Assembly (NCBI GenBank): GCA_963555705.1 | Contig: OY743187.1 | Location: forward strand, 17,374,133 to 17,438,132 | DNA length: 64,000 bases | Source: Ligustrum vulgare | Lineage: Eukaryota; Streptophyta; Magnoliopsida; Lamiales; Oleaceae | Direction: 5' to 3' | Notes under the pieces: generated by a model | What the model was told of the DNA's origin: nothing | Seen by the model: the letters and a program-made list of their open reading frames with translations, nothing else | The model's database searches: none | Position numbers and translations under genes: made by a program | Part shown: piece after piece, positions 9,794 to 21,943 of the stretch | Layout: the number at the start of each line of letters is the position of its first letter | Numbering within the stretch: position 1 is the stretch's first letter

Positions 9794-11179
9794 TAGGGCT
9801 GCACAAAAAAACCGTCAAACCGCAAATCAAATCGAAACCGTTGGTTTTAAACCGTTGGTTCGGTTCCACGTGGACCCGCCAATATTTTCAAACCAAACCA
9901 AACCAAACCGTTTCAAAATGGTTTGGTTTAGGTTTCAACTTTTAAAAACCGCTTAAACCAAACCAAACCGCTAATTTTTTTAATTAAAAAATTAATTTTT
10001 ATTCATTTAAATTTAGAGTTTTTTCCCAAAAATTTTCAAATTTATCTAATGAATAAAAGTTCTTGTCTTTTTTCTTTTTAAAAAAAGTTATTGTCTAATG
10101 TCCAACCACAAAATCTGATTAACCTTTAACTCATACCACATTTTAACAACATACTCAAATCCTAAAACCCCATTAACATATAACCCACACCATCCTTAAA
10201 TCACATACTCCAACCTCAAAAGCTCATTTAATAGAGATTCAAACAAAAAAACGTTCCCACTTCTTAATTCAATCGGTAACTTTTTGTTTTCATTCGTCTT
10301 CCTTGTTTCCTTCCAACTTCCAAGTTCCTCTTCACTAATATCAATTAGATTCTTATAACAATAGATAGAGGTGACAGGTGTACTTTCAATTTTTTCCTGC
10401 ATTTGATTTTATTTTAGAGAGTCATGGAAGATGTTTCGATCTATATCAGAAGGTTCGAATCAAGGTAAGAATTTGAATATCACTTGTTTAAGTTTCTTTG
10501 CAAGCAATATCATTCGATTATTTTATTTATTTTCTTAGAATTTACTCCTTGCTAAATTTCAGAATCTGGACAACAAAGATAAGCTAGCAAGAAGAGAGCC
10601 AAGACAAAATATAATTACTGTGAAAAATTGTATAAGCATCATACTAATAATTGCGGGACTAGTACTTTATCAAATCATATCACACATTTATGCGTATATG
10701 GTTTCAAATAAAAAGCAAAAAAGAATGACTAGTTATGGTATGTCTTAGACTAGTGATTTTTCTAAGATTTTTGATGACGATGAGCTATTATGTTTGTTCG
10801 GAAAGAAGATAGGGAACAAATACAATGCAATTACAAATTTACAATTATTTTTTAACTTCATGTATTTATTTTGAATTGAAAACAAATTCGAATGAATTTA
10901 ACATCTAACATTATTAATTCTCGTATTTGGTTATATATTAACTTATTTTATCTTTATATTAAAATATATGAGTTAATTTAACGTCTAAAATATATTATAT
11001 TATGTCGATAGGTAAAAACCGCGGATTAAAACCGAATCAAACCGCAAAAAATGGTTTGGTTTGGTTTGGTTTGTAAAATGAAATGGTTTGGTTTGGTTTG
11101 AGAAAATGCCAAACCGCTTGAAATGGTTTGGTTTGAAAATATGTCAAAAACCGTCCAAACCGGACCGCGTTCACCCCTA
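9794..11179 (+). mobile_element. Non-autonomous hAT element inserted in the NLR
   Basis: Flanked by a perfect 8-bp duplication GTGCTTCA (9786-9793 and 11180-11187). Tips are TAGGGCTGCAC and, in reverse complement, TAGGGGTGAAC, typical hAT ends. The sub-terminal regions are packed with AAACCAAACCG-type words on the left and GGTTTGGTTTG on the right. Copy 1 has the empty site near 1211-1218. The centre keeps a BED zinc-finger trace (about 10590-10745) but no catalytic domain. Confidence 0.9.
10590..10745 (+). pseudogene. BED zinc-finger trace of a hAT transposase
   Basis: Translation gives AKTKYNYCEKLYKHHTNNCG, then TSTLSNHITHLC. The pattern C-x2-C-like...TS-L--H---C is the BED finger at the start of hAT transposases; the first Cys of the pair reads Tyr here. 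The rest of the enzyme is absent. Confidence 0.55.
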
Positions 11180-11402
11180 GTGCTTCATAAGCTGCATTTC
11201 TGATTTTTTGTTCCAAACTTTGGATTGCTTCATTGCCTGTTTCAGTTTGTGAAGAATGTTCAAGAAAATCTCTCAAGAAACTCAGAATTTCATGGAAAGA
11301 TTTGATTTCTTTGTTACTGAGAAGAGATTGAGGTTGATCACTATGCAACTTGACTTGCTCGTCAAGAGTTTGCATAAGAGAAACAACTGCAGCAAGAGCC
11401 AT

Positions 11403-12120
11403 TTCTGATTGAGGCTGACAGAAGAGTAATTCAAGTGATTGAAGATTTGATGTGCGAAGAACATAAGCAGAAATATATATATAGAAGAAGAGAGATGGCT
11501 TCAATTTTGTCAACGTATTTTTTGGTCATCCTCCAAAAACATTAGACCAGGTCAAGTCAAAACTGTTCTCCAAGGTTAAAATAATATCTTAAACTTTTAG
11601 AAAAAAAAAAAAAAAAACAAATACTTATTTTAGATTTAAGACTTGCCACTATCAATTTATATAATTGTACAAGTGTATAATAAAAATTTTAATTTAATCC
11701 TTAAAGGGACACTGAAGAATTAATGAAATAAAAATAAAAATCCAACATAGTTTCTAAAGTAATATTGAAGGAATCAAATTATGTTTAAAGTTTCTCCTAC
11801 TTGAAATAAAATTTAAGTTCAATAATCAATTACAAACAAAATGAAGTTTCATGGAACTTCGCTAAAACTATAGTGGATACAAGCTTATTTCATTAAAATT
11901 TAAGCTAGTTGCGGTTTGGCCATGTTCACAAGTACAACAACCTTTTCCCACTAGCTTGCAGGCACCTTCTTTCAAAAATGGGAGAGTATACATCTTACCT
12001 GATGCATACAAAAATCAGTAGACATTGTAATGTTGTTAATTGTACTTCTTTTATTCTTGATTCTTTTAGCAATTCAGTTCAAGTAAGACATGATTACGTT
12101 TAATCTCGACTCGTTTATGT
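11403..12120. other. NLR upstream flank, copy 2
   Basis: Similar to 1537-2367, including TTTTTTGGTCATCCT and CACATTTAAGCTAGTTG-like stretches. It is probably the old promoter and leader of the NLR. No other gene is visible. Confidence 0.4.
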
Positions 12121-12559
12121 TGAAAAGTGGAGAAAGAAAACATGTGGTTAAAAGTAGTTTGGAGAATTGTGTTGTGATTTATTTTTTATTTTTATTTTTA
12201 TTTAAAAAAAAAAAGTTTGCCAACCCGAAGCTTTGATTATTTTTTTTTCTTTTTCTTTTCCACCTATCTCCAAAATTTCAAAAATCTAAACAAAATACTT
12301 CAACATGTCTTTTCTGTTCCTTTTCTTGTATGTAACTAACTGGCTTCTCACTCACCCACAAACAATGCAGCTGAAGTTGTTTTGTTTTGTTCTTATTTAG
12401 CCCTTGTTTGGTGGGGGGGGGGGGGGGGGGGTTAAAATAAGATTTTTAATAGATTTTGACAGAAGTTAATGAAATATGTGATTAAAAATGTGTGGATCAC
12501 ATAAAATATGTGATTGTTATTAATTATTCAATTTGACTTAAGAGTTGCATATTGTAGCC
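12121..12559. other. AT-rich spacer with a poly-G run
   Basis: Contains TAGCCCTTGTTTGGTGG, a Tourist-like tip, followed by about 20 G (12413-12432). No gene is visible. Confidence 0.3.
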
Positions 12560-13509
12560 TTGCATGTTGAGGTCTCCTTTCATAATTATTCTCCTGACGA
12601 TTACTTGCGGTCGTGGGTCTCTGAGATATGGTAGTTGATTGTAATGTATTGACCTGATCGATAGCAATATTCTTCTTGATCAAAGTCTTTCTCGATTCTG
12701 TCCTCGGTGCTCTGCTCTGGTATGTGGGGTTCTAGTTATATCCCTGATTTCTCTTTCCATGCAGACTTCACGTTCATCTAGGGCGAGGAAGGTTAGACAT
12801 TCAGTTCGATGATGGCAGGTTCTTACACATTAATTTGAATTATTGGGAAAGCTAGTTCCTAGCATTAGAAGCTTAAGTATCCAGAAAGAAGGAGGAATGA
12901 GGAAGTGAAAAAGAAGAGACGGTCTTAGACCTTATCTTAGCTGTTTAAATAAAGTAGCGGCTAGGTCTGTCCCTGATTCACTGATTCAAGGATTTTAGAT
13001 GGGAGAAGAGTTTGAACGGGCGAGTTCCATCCTTCTTTACCCACTTTGTGATTGGTCTGTCCTAAGTAGAGCGAAAGCTTGTTGACACCGTTCACCATTT
13101 GGGCTTCAAGGCAATCCCTTCGCTACTTCGAAAAAAAATCGATAATAAAAGGTCTGCTTTTGCCAGCATGACAACAAGCACGAACTAGCAGCAAGGAGTC
13201 ATGATCAAAGCATCGGTTGCTTCCACTTGTGGCCTTCTTCAACTACCTTGACACCTTAATATCAAGGAATCCCACATCTTCCACAAGTAGGTGGAGACCA
13301 TGAGGGTCGAAAACCCCAACAGGAAACATTAACCATGCCACACGATAGCTAGGATAGAGTTCTAGCTTCCTTCTTCGACTGCCTTCCCTCTCTCAGACGT
13401 TTCCACTCCTTTCCCTAGTAGCTAGGATAGAGTTCTATTTATATTTCTTTCCTTCCGTTCAGGGGTACTCTAAAGGCTTTGCAATTAGAGCTGGAAGCCT
13501 TGGGCTAGG
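12560..13509. other. Candidate nuclear insert of mitochondrial DNA, left part
   Basis: The base composition changes from very AT-rich to a mixed, structured sequence with short direct repeats (GCTAGGATAGAGTTCTA twice near 13345 and 13425), in the style of plant mitochondrial spacer DNA. It continues at 17663 beyond an inserted LTR. No mitochondrial gene was recognised, so the origin is inference from style only. Confidence 0.4.
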
Positions 13510-14683
13510 TGTAGCGACCAAGAATTTTCACGTATTTAAATAATTATTTTAAAATTATGAAAAACCGTGCCGCTGTGATCTCACCCATTTTTAAGTTAAC
13601 GTCACGACGTATTCGTCTAACCAAATCGAGAAATGTCAAGTCCATTCGATTTTAATTAAAATCCAAATTTCTAAAATTTTATTATTTTATTTATTTATTT
13701 ATTTAAATTATTCTTTTCAAAATCGTTTTAAATTCCAAATTATGTCAAGCTCATTTTATCAGATCCATTTTCCTACTCAATTGATTCACGCGTACGATTT
13801 TCCTCGAATTCCGTGTATTGCTTGTCAAGATTTCATACTACCAACTACATCAATCTCATACTTCCACCCACTCCATTATACATCACCAACTCCTCCAAAC
13901 TTCAACCCATACTCCACCAACTTCATCCTCAGACTCCCTATACATCCTCTCTCTGCACAAACCACAGCTCCACACACTGATTCCCATTCATGATCAGAAT
14001 TCTCTCTCGACACACACCAACTCTGATTCCAGCAACCCCAAGCTCATTATCAACTGTAAGAATTCCTAATGAATCATCGTCATCATCATCACCCTGCCCA
14101 TTTTCGTTCACTGCACAATCCAAACCACCAACACAGCCATTGCCTCTTCGCTCCACCACTGCCACACGCCGGCCACAATGTATCAACACCACCATTTTTT
14201 TCCTCTGCACAACCACCCATTTTTGAAAAACACCAAACTTCAGCCTCCATAGAACCAATCGAACCACTGCCTGCTGTCGTGCCCAGCACCATCACAAATC
14301 GCAACAACCACCACAATACACAACCGAACCAACCACCAAAACCCCACACCAGTCAAGCCATCATTCAACCACCGCCGCCCTTCATACAAACCTCAACCTC
14401 ACTGCCCATCTCAGAAATCCCCAACCAAGTAGAGATAAACCCAAAAATAGACCACCCCAGTTACTTACCTCAACTGCCGAGCCTTTTCACCGAAGACTTC
14501 GTCTAAAAACCCACGTGCTCAGCCCGGACTCCCTTCGGTTTCGCACCCATTTCTCACACCAAAAATGCACCAAATCCACAAAAAACCTAACCTATTGCAC
14601 GCCCTTTCCGCTCGATGCCCCTCAATGGCGGCGTTACGCCGATAGATAGCCGGCTGTGGCACCGGTGTCGCTCGCACACCCTT

Positions 14684-14690
<7 letters not shown>

Positions 14691-14738
<48 letters not shown>
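14691..14738. repeat. CT microsatellite
   Basis: An uninterrupted (CT)n of about 44 bp preceded by a C run. It creates false Arg-Glu and Leu-Ser repeat frames on either strand. Confidence 0.95.
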
Positions 14739-14740
<2 letters not shown>

Positions 14741-16834
14741 GTTCTGAATGAAATGGGAAAGAGAGAGAGAGTAAAGTTTGTTTTTAATATTTTGATTTTC
14801 AAAAATTACACTTTGGTCCCCAAGTTTGTAAAATGATTTAATTCAACCCTTTTAGTTTTAAAACTTATCATTTCAACCCCTTAAGTTTTTAAATGATTTT
14901 AATCAGTCCTTCCATTTTAAAAATCAATTATTTCAATCCCCATAATTTAGTGTCCGTTTTGAGATTTATAAGTTTTGAAAATTTACATTTTAGTCCTTCA
15001 AGTTTGAAAAGTATTCATTTTAGTCACTCAACTTTCAAATCATCAATTTCAGTCCCTACATTGTAATTTATCATTTTTAAACTATAAATTTCAAAATACA
15101 AATTTAAATTATTTTTCTAATTGGCTAGACGAGGCGTACGGAGATTTAAAGGATTGAAGTCATTTCCCGCTTGATATTGCACTCGTTGAATTTAAGGTAG
15201 ACTCGCCCCTATTAATTGATTTAAATTATGATTGTATGTGAATGTGTATGTTACGTGATTTATGTGAAATTTATTTCATGAAATGAGATGAGAATATATT
15301 TCTTATGAAATATTTATTTTGTTATACTTGTCATAACTTATATACTTTTATGCATGAGAAAAAAAGAAGAGAATATCTTGCAAGATAAATGATGATGTTA
15401 TGCATAACTTATGTGCCTTATGTGCACGAGAAGAAAGAGCAACCCATACCCTATGATTTTAAAGAGCCTATGATTTTTCAAAGAGAAGCCACGTGCTTTA
15501 ATGCACGAGAAGAGCAACCCACACCCTATGATTTCTAAAGAGCATGCATTTATGTGTTAAATTATAATGTAGATTAATTAATTAGCGATGAGTCTACTGA
15601 GTATTTCTATGAAATGCTCATGTCTATTTTAACAATATTTGCAAATTTCGGAGAGGGTGGTGTTCGCTAAAATCGTATACCGCAAGTGCACGGTTCGCGT
15701 TCAAGTAGTAAAGTGGAGTAGAGAAGTCCGGGTTATCGTACCCACGAGGAATGATTGAAGTGTAACTAAAGTTATTGATTTCATTTTAAAAGAAAAGTCA
15801 AGTAACATAAAAAGTTGGTTTGATGGTGAACACTAACTATCATAAAATTAAAACATGGCAACATGAAAAACTAGTTAATTAAAACAAATAGACAACAATA
15901 TGTAAAAGCTAGGATTAAAACTAATTATCCAAAATAAACTAATAATAAAAAGAACTTGGTGACTAAACTAAACTAGAAAACATGAAACAAGGTGAATTTA
16001 GTTTTTATAACTACACTAATTTCTTCTTTCACAAATCAAATAGTGGTAGTCAATTAATTAACCAAATTACATGGAAAAATTTAAATTTAACCTAACATGT
16101 GTAGTAAATTCCAATAAGAACCTAACATAGTGACAAACATTTTAAAAATTATAAAAAACATAAACAACATTCACAATCACAAATACATAAACATAAATAC
16201 CCTCAATCCAAAAACAACCTAAAATACTTAAATAACCTTAAACTAATTAAAATTCCAACACAATAATATTAACCCCTAATAATAAACTAACAACACCATT
16301 TAACAAATAACATAAACATGAGAATAATACTTAAAATAAAGATTAAAAACAAGATAATAAAGAAAACTCCCCTTTTTGTAAAGTTCTTGAAGTGAAAACC
16401 CAATAATCCTTCACTTTGAACCAAATTTCTTCATCAACCATTAATATCTTCAACAACCCAATCATAAAACATTAAATGCACTTAAAATATATAACATTTA
16501 TGGTAGAAATTTGAGAAAATACCAAATATAAAAACTTAAACTACAACAAGAGGATGAAATGTAGAAGAAGAACACAAGAACATTAAAACATTAATTAAAC
16601 ATTGCATTAAATAAGGTAAATGTTAAGAAAAATACAAGAGATAATAGAAAAAGAGGCAAGAAACTTACATCATCCTTCAAAAATCTGACTTTTTCCTATT
16701 TATACAACCCTAAAATCATCCAAAAAACCCTAAAAATTGCCAAGATCCGCGAAATTCAGCTTCTGGGCTGAACCGGGTCGGGCGGGTTGACCCAGTCCGG
16801 CCCGGAAATAATATTATTTTTTTTTTGTTTTCAT

Positions 16835-16854
16835 AACCGCGCGATCGCGCGGTT
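16835..16854. repeat. Perfect 20-bp palindrome, first copy
   Basis: AACCGCGCGATCGCGCGGTT reads the same on both strands. It lies in a GC-rich island of an otherwise AT-rich LTR. Confidence 0.9.
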
Positions 16855-16921
16855 AAAACTCGAGGCCAAGTTTGGCTTCGGGTCTGATTCGAGCCGTGGT
16901 TCACGCGGGCGGCTCGGTTCA

Positions 16922-16941
16922 AGCCACGCGATCGCGTGGCT
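16922..16941. repeat. Perfect 20-bp palindrome, second copy
   Basis: AGCCACGCGATCGCGTGGCT shares the CGCGATCGCG core with the palindrome 87 bp upstream but has different arms, each arm change being matched on the other side. Confidence 0.9.
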
Positions 16942-18903
16942 CAGCTGGCGGATGGTTTTGCAGCCTAGTCCCTTCCGTAATTGTCATTAAGTCCTCCGTC
17001 TTTTAATCTTGAGTAATTTAGTCCCCAACTTTTTAGATTTCATTCAAATATGTCCTTCTAAAATTGCACTTTAGGCCCTTCAACTTTTGAAATCTTGCAA
17101 TTTGGTCCCTCGATTAATTGCTCGGCTTGTCCAAAACTTCCCGGAAGTGACAAAATGGTCCCCAGACTTCCAATTTCAGCGTAATTTGCACTTCTTTTGT
17201 GGTTTTTGGCCTCAAACTTGGATATTAACCTATTTAAATACAAAATATGCATAAATTAGTAGATATTTGCTCAAGATGTTCCAAAATATGCTAATTTAAA
17301 GGTATAAAAAGTGTATAAAAATGCACTTAACAGGTGGCAAGTGATGGATGATTGTGGTAATAGTCGTTAAATAATTGAGAATCTTATTTTGATGATCCAT
17401 ATTTCTAAACTTTGGTTATTTTTGAGATTTTCAATTATTTGAGAAATTATGGCATTGCCGAATGTTTTGTATTATCAATGGCTCGATTCGTTATTTCGAA
17501 TTGTTTTCATAAATGTTTTCGAATTTTATCGACCATTACAGTTTATTTAATGTTGCCAAAAATGAATTACAGTTATTTCTTCCGCTAGAATATTATTTTA
17601 AAGTTTAGACCAGAAAATGACGTGGTGAATCGGGTATTTAGAACTCGAAACGCTACACTAGGAACCGGAGAAAGGGAAGGCGACAGAACTTCACTCATTA
17701 GTTCAACAAAAAGAGTTGTTTTTATTTGTAAATAAATAGTAGTTCCTCGTGCCGTGGTGGAAGCCATTCAATCGTCATCTGATAGAGGCTTTGTGAATAA
17801 GTGCCTTCGAATAGGATAAGGGAAAAGATAAAAGAGTTTTGCCAAAAGAAAAGGCTATGTACGTGAGAGGCGCGAGCAAATGAATTTGATTCAATCCAAA
17901 GGGTAGGGATCTATAGGTAGAGAAGATATTTCGGGAAAATGAAACGACACCATGGAAGAGAGGAAAATGACATAAATGACCCAAGAAGGGTAGGTGGGTG
18001 GGGAAGGCTAAGCAATCATCTCATAGGGAATTTTCTAACAATTACCAACAAGCTTCCTTTATATCAAGAAGACAGGTCCCATTTCTGACTAGCTCGCATA
18101 TCCTGATTCTCAAAATCCCCTGTTCGCGGACTTATTCGAGGCAAAGTCACTCGCTGAATAAACAGAGAATTGTTGTCAACTTCTGCACCTATATCTGTTG
18201 ATTCAGAAAGACCAAGAATAGAAGCTACTGCTTCCTTTGAACATCAATATGAAAATGACACAATGGATGAGTTCTTCCATAGGGTATGCTTTCCGTAGAT
18301 AAGGGAGTAGACTCACCTTGGTCATTAACAAAATAAGGGTATCTCTTATCGATTTGACTGGCTGCATGTTCTCTCTTTTCCCCAGTCAAATTACATTCAA
18401 ATCGTTATTTTAAATGTCAAGATTGTCTTGGTCGTCGTCACACCACTCGCTAATGTGAATCTTGGAGGCTGGGTCGTCTAGCATTGAATATGAATAAGCT
18501 CTTCTTTCTTTCGTTCCTCTTCTAGGATTTTCTGGTACTCTGCGGAAGATACGTGAATTGGTCTGCTTTTTCCCTTTCAGTATGCGGGAGTTGCAAGGCT
18601 GAAAGCTACTTTGATATATCGGAGGATGTGCTTCTATCTCCTTACCGAATTCTCTGTCATTTTCTGTAATATTAAGTGTTCTAAGATGTTGTAATAAATG
18701 TTATAGTTGAAAGAAATTCCACCTTCTCCTTCTCTCATACCTTAGGTCTTTGATGACCTATTTGAGAGTAATGGTGTAGGCCTCTTTCTTCAATTGTGAA
18801 GAATATTCTAAGTCATCCTATACTTGGAGAAGCATTCTCATTTTCCAAAGGGGAAGGACATCCGGAAGTAAATGAGTAATTAAGTTGGAACAGACAAAGA
18901 GCC

Positions 18904-19104
18904 AAATTCTGGCTTGATTGGTGGGTAGGTGAAGGCCCGTTGGTAGACATAGCAACCCAGCAAATTCCACCTACTAGTCTTAATGCTCGGGTTTTTTATT
19001 ACATTGATGAAGATGGAAATTGGAAGTTGAGTGACTTTGTGGAGCTAGTCTCCATGAACTCTTCCCGTAGATTACTTAGTAAAGCAAGCTTTAGCCTTTA
19101 TTAA
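18904..19104 (+). pseudogene. Short LINE ORF2 fragment
   Basis: Reads KFWLDWWVGEGPLVD, then DEDGNWKLSDFVELV, the linker found between RT and the C-terminal zinc finger of plant LINE ORF2 (pattern FW-D-W-G--PL...G-W-L). It ends in TAA at 19102. Only about 65 codons remain. Confidence 0.6.
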
Positions 19105-20300
19105 GGAGATATAAAACAGGCAACCTAATAAAGTGGCAAGAGGCACCTTCTTTCTCAAAGTCAACTCGAAATATCATTATTTGATTTATCTAAGTTCATG
19201 CAGTTTATTATTTATTAATATTTTTTTGGTCGATTTTGAATAAAATTAACTGAAAGTAAAATATTTTCTTGTGTTTTTTATTTAATTACATGTGATAAAC
19301 ATATATCTTATTCCAATTTTGATTTGAATAACCATAGTGGCTGACCAATATAAAGCAAATATTCGTTGAGGGAAGGTATGATGGTAAGTGGAAGAAAGGG
19401 AATTTTAGGAAAAAGATCTTTTAGATCTCTTTCCCTTTTTTTGTTCCTTTCTATTTTCTATCAAAATTGCCTCTGACTACTCTTTATATACGCTATTCTT
19501 TGAATCTTGAAAGAGGCTACGGCCCTCCTTGCCTAAAAGTTCTTGCTTCAAGTTAACTTGACTTGATAATGGATGGAAGTCTTATTGCTACTGTTTGTCC
19601 TAGCTATTGGCTGCCTAGTTGTAGGCTTACTTTTGATCCTCTACTCGGAAATGAGAATGAATTTTTTTTTCAAAAGCACCATCAGAAAAAAAAAAATTTG
19701 AAACAGTAGAATAAGAAATCCACTTTTTCATTTAGACCAAAAAAAGACTATGATTCTTAAGAACCCAATGGGCCTTTTCCCCTCAAATCATACAAACAAA
19801 GAAGCTTAAATCAGAATACCTTTAGCTTCTTTTGTTAGCTAATTCAACAATGTCAACTATCGCCCTTGAGCTTGGGCTAGGAACCAGAGAACAGAGATGA
19901 TCTAAAAGAATTAGCTTGGGTTCAAAATGAAAAAAGAAGAGACTGTTCATTTGACCTTACACTATAGATGGTTGAAAGTTCACAAGGACCATCTTCTGAC
20001 CCCACTCTAGCCCATTTTTTAGCTTCACACAAGTTCCGTGTTTGTTGCTCACCTTGAACTAGCAGCACTTGGAGACTAGCGGCACTCGAGACTCTCATTC
20101 GTTTGCCTACTAGGTTCTGAAAGAATTCATTCACAAAAGAAGATACTTCCTTTCTTTTAAGAAGGTCTTTCTTCTCTTCCTTAAGAGCATGTGATATTTA
20201 TCATCATTTTTCATCCTTATTAGAAAAAATGGAATGCATGCTATTAACATTACACATTAAGAAGTTCTTTCTAGATAGATTTCTGGGTATAGTCAATCTA

Positions 20301-20636
20301 ATGGAATTGATCCGCAATGTCGGTTGGTTATCTTCCGCCTTGAGTAAACCCATCTTCTATAGTATACCTCTATATAGTAGACCTCTATACACAACAGTAC
20401 AGGACTATAGGAAAACAAAAGGAGTAAAAAATGTTTCATTTGATTGATTCGTAAATCGAGGGTGGGTGATGGAATTGATCCGCAATGTCGGTTGGTTATC
20501 TTCCGCCTTGAGTAAACTCATCTTCTATAATATACATCTATATAGTAGACCATTATACACAACAGTGCATGACTATAGGAAAATAAAAGGAGTAAAAAAA
20601 TGTTTCGTTTGATTGATTCGTAAACCGAAGGTGGAT
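20301..20636 (+). repeat. 168-bp tandem duplication
   Basis: Two head-to-tail units (20301-20468 and 20469 to about 20636), both starting ATGGAATTGATCCGCAATG and ending near GATTCGTAAA. They differ by scattered substitutions. The first unit is open as a short frame, while the second carries changes, so no coding claim is made. Confidence 0.9.
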
Positions 20637-21943
20637 ACTTTCGCTTCATGCGTGGGATTCTGGGAAACCTTCTAAGCTCGTCTAATGCTTAACTATCGAG
20701 ATTGGTTCGTAAAGATTTGCTCCCATTCTAAAGTTTTCGAATTAGCTTTAGAAATTGAGCATGTGTAAAAAGTCTAGATTGATCAGTGTGGCGGCATTCA
20801 GTTAAAGTTAGTATTAACCTTGCCCTTGTTTACATTTTTGGGGCTAACTAACCATAGAGAGGAGAGCTCGTTAAGGAATGGGAATTTGAACTGGGCTAAG
20901 CTCTTAGAATGAATGAGTACTTCGAGCCTCTATGACTAACAATTTGAACTGGACCGGTAGGCTCATCTGAAACTAGAGCTAGAAACACCCTATTTCGTTT
21001 CGTTCCTTTTCTTTATTTCCTTCTTTAATCCAAGGGGGACTTATCATATTTAGAATCTTTATGTTGTGTGCTACGTTTACTATTATTTCGTACTTTCTTC
21101 TTTTTACCATGCGATATGTTACTGAAGAGTGAGCGGATGCGGAGAAGGAAACCTAACGGGAATGATCAACAACAAAATGATAAGATGAGGTGCCCCGAAA
21201 TGTGGGTCGAAGCTTTTCAGTCTGTAGCTTTCCCCGTCCCCCCTTCATCAAGTGGTGCTTGTGTGGGGGATGCGCCACCCGAAATCGCGCTTGAAGCTCT
21301 CAACTTACCAACGAGCCGACAGGAAAGCTCCCTACGATCACATCCTAGAAGAGTGCAAATGGAAAGTAGAATGGTCTGGTTCCACTTAGCATCCCAAAAC
21401 CACGTACCCCCTTTCACACACAAGTAAGCAACACGCACAACCAAGTACGCTTTAGCTACTAAGCTTCGAAACACCAATAGGCTTACTTCGAAGTAGGAGA
21501 TTGAACCCCGTTATTAGAATGAGTATCCCAGGTTTCAGGGGGGATTAAGGATTCCTCTCATAAACAGTAAAAGTAGTTTGTTCAATTCTAGTCGCCAATC
21601 CTGTATCAAATTAGGTCTCAAATTGAAGCTGCTACTTTAGATGATGTGACTTTTCAGTTCGTACTTGATTTCTAGCGATTTAGAGTACTATTTCACTAAT
21701 AGACAACCCTATGTCAGTAATAATCAGTAAGGCAATTGAGTGAAATACACTTGTGGAATCGGCCTTGTACCAGAGCTCTTGTACATTTTTCAGTTTACCT
21801 ATGAGAGATCCGGTTTAAAAGGCCTATTTGAGAGACTTATTCTCGGTATAATCACCTAAAAGAGAGCTTGAAGAGGGGCTTCGACTACTTAACTTAAAAA
21901 AATTAGCCACCAGACCGAAGAGGCGTCTCTTAAGGACACAGAG

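Larger units (their letters stand above)
9112..11402 (-). pseudogene. R1-type NLR remnant, copy 2, split by a hAT element
   Basis: The N-terminal part (MALAAVVSLMQTLDEQ from the ATG at 11402, down to 11188) continues after a 1.4-kb insertion at about 9785 with EAQHIIEESHVSNYS and the NB-ARC: P-loop GMDGCGKTT and kinase-2 YFIVIDDV. A TGG-to-TGA change near 9233, just after RDTKV, stops the frame before RNBS-B. The downstream remnant and its abrupt end match copy 1. Unlike copy 1, it lacks both the 34-residue duplication and the start-proximal frameshift. It is therefore closer to the ancestral N-terminus but dead for other reasons. Confidence 0.85.
3838..12120. repeat. Segmental duplication, copy 2 (expanded by insertions)
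   Basis: Similarity to copy 1 covers 3838-4192, 8809-9793 and 11180-12120. The gaps are an inserted Mutator-like element (4193-8808) and a hAT element (9794-11179), both absent from copy 1. Together with the Cassandra between the copies, this is a tandem duplication later filled with transposons. Confidence 0.7.
15661..17332 (+). mobile_element. Nested solo LTR (1.67 kb)
   Basis: Starts TGTTCGCTAAAATCG and ends CACTTAACA, with a perfect 5-bp duplication GGTGG (15656-15660 and 17333-17337). No internal domain is visible. It holds two 20-bp perfect palindromes built on CGCGATCGCG. The lineage was not assigned. Confidence 0.8.
13510..17657 (+). mobile_element. Solo LTR with another solo LTR nested in it
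   Basis: Starts TGTAGCGACCAAG and ends AACGCTACA. A perfect 5-bp duplication CTAGG flanks it (13505-13509 and 17658-17662). Without the nested insert (15661-17332 plus one 5-bp duplication) it is about 2.47 kb. No PBS, PPT or internal coding region is visible, so it is best read as a solo LTR left by recombination. Runs of 'AGTCCTTCAAGTTT'-like phrases and a CT microsatellite lie inside. Open frames here (for example 13742-14506, Pro/His/Thr-rich) have no recognisable domain. Confidence 0.75.
17663..21943. other. Candidate nuclear insert of mitochondrial DNA, right part
   Basis: About 4.3 kb of less AT-rich, low-repeat sequence with CTTTCTTTCG and TTCGTTTCGTTCC phrases, typical of plant mitochondrial spacers. 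It holds a 168-bp tandem duplication (20301-20636) and a LINE fragment (18904-19104). A 119-codon frame (21068-21427, plus strand) is open but was not recognised. No rRNA, tRNA or respiratory gene was identified, so the assignment is tentative. Confidence 0.4.

Noticed and set aside
13742..14506. Pro/Thr/His-rich frames on both strands
   Set aside because: They lie inside a solo LTR bounded by CTAGG repeats, are open in several frames because of C/A-rich composition, and have no recognised domain.
14587..14836. Frames with Arg-Glu or Leu-Ser repeats
   Set aside because: Produced by the CT microsatellite.
21068..21427. 119-codon frame as a mitochondrial or host gene
   Set aside because: It is open but no known family could be recognised, and the neighbouring sequence is spacer-like. 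Left as part of the candidate organellar block.
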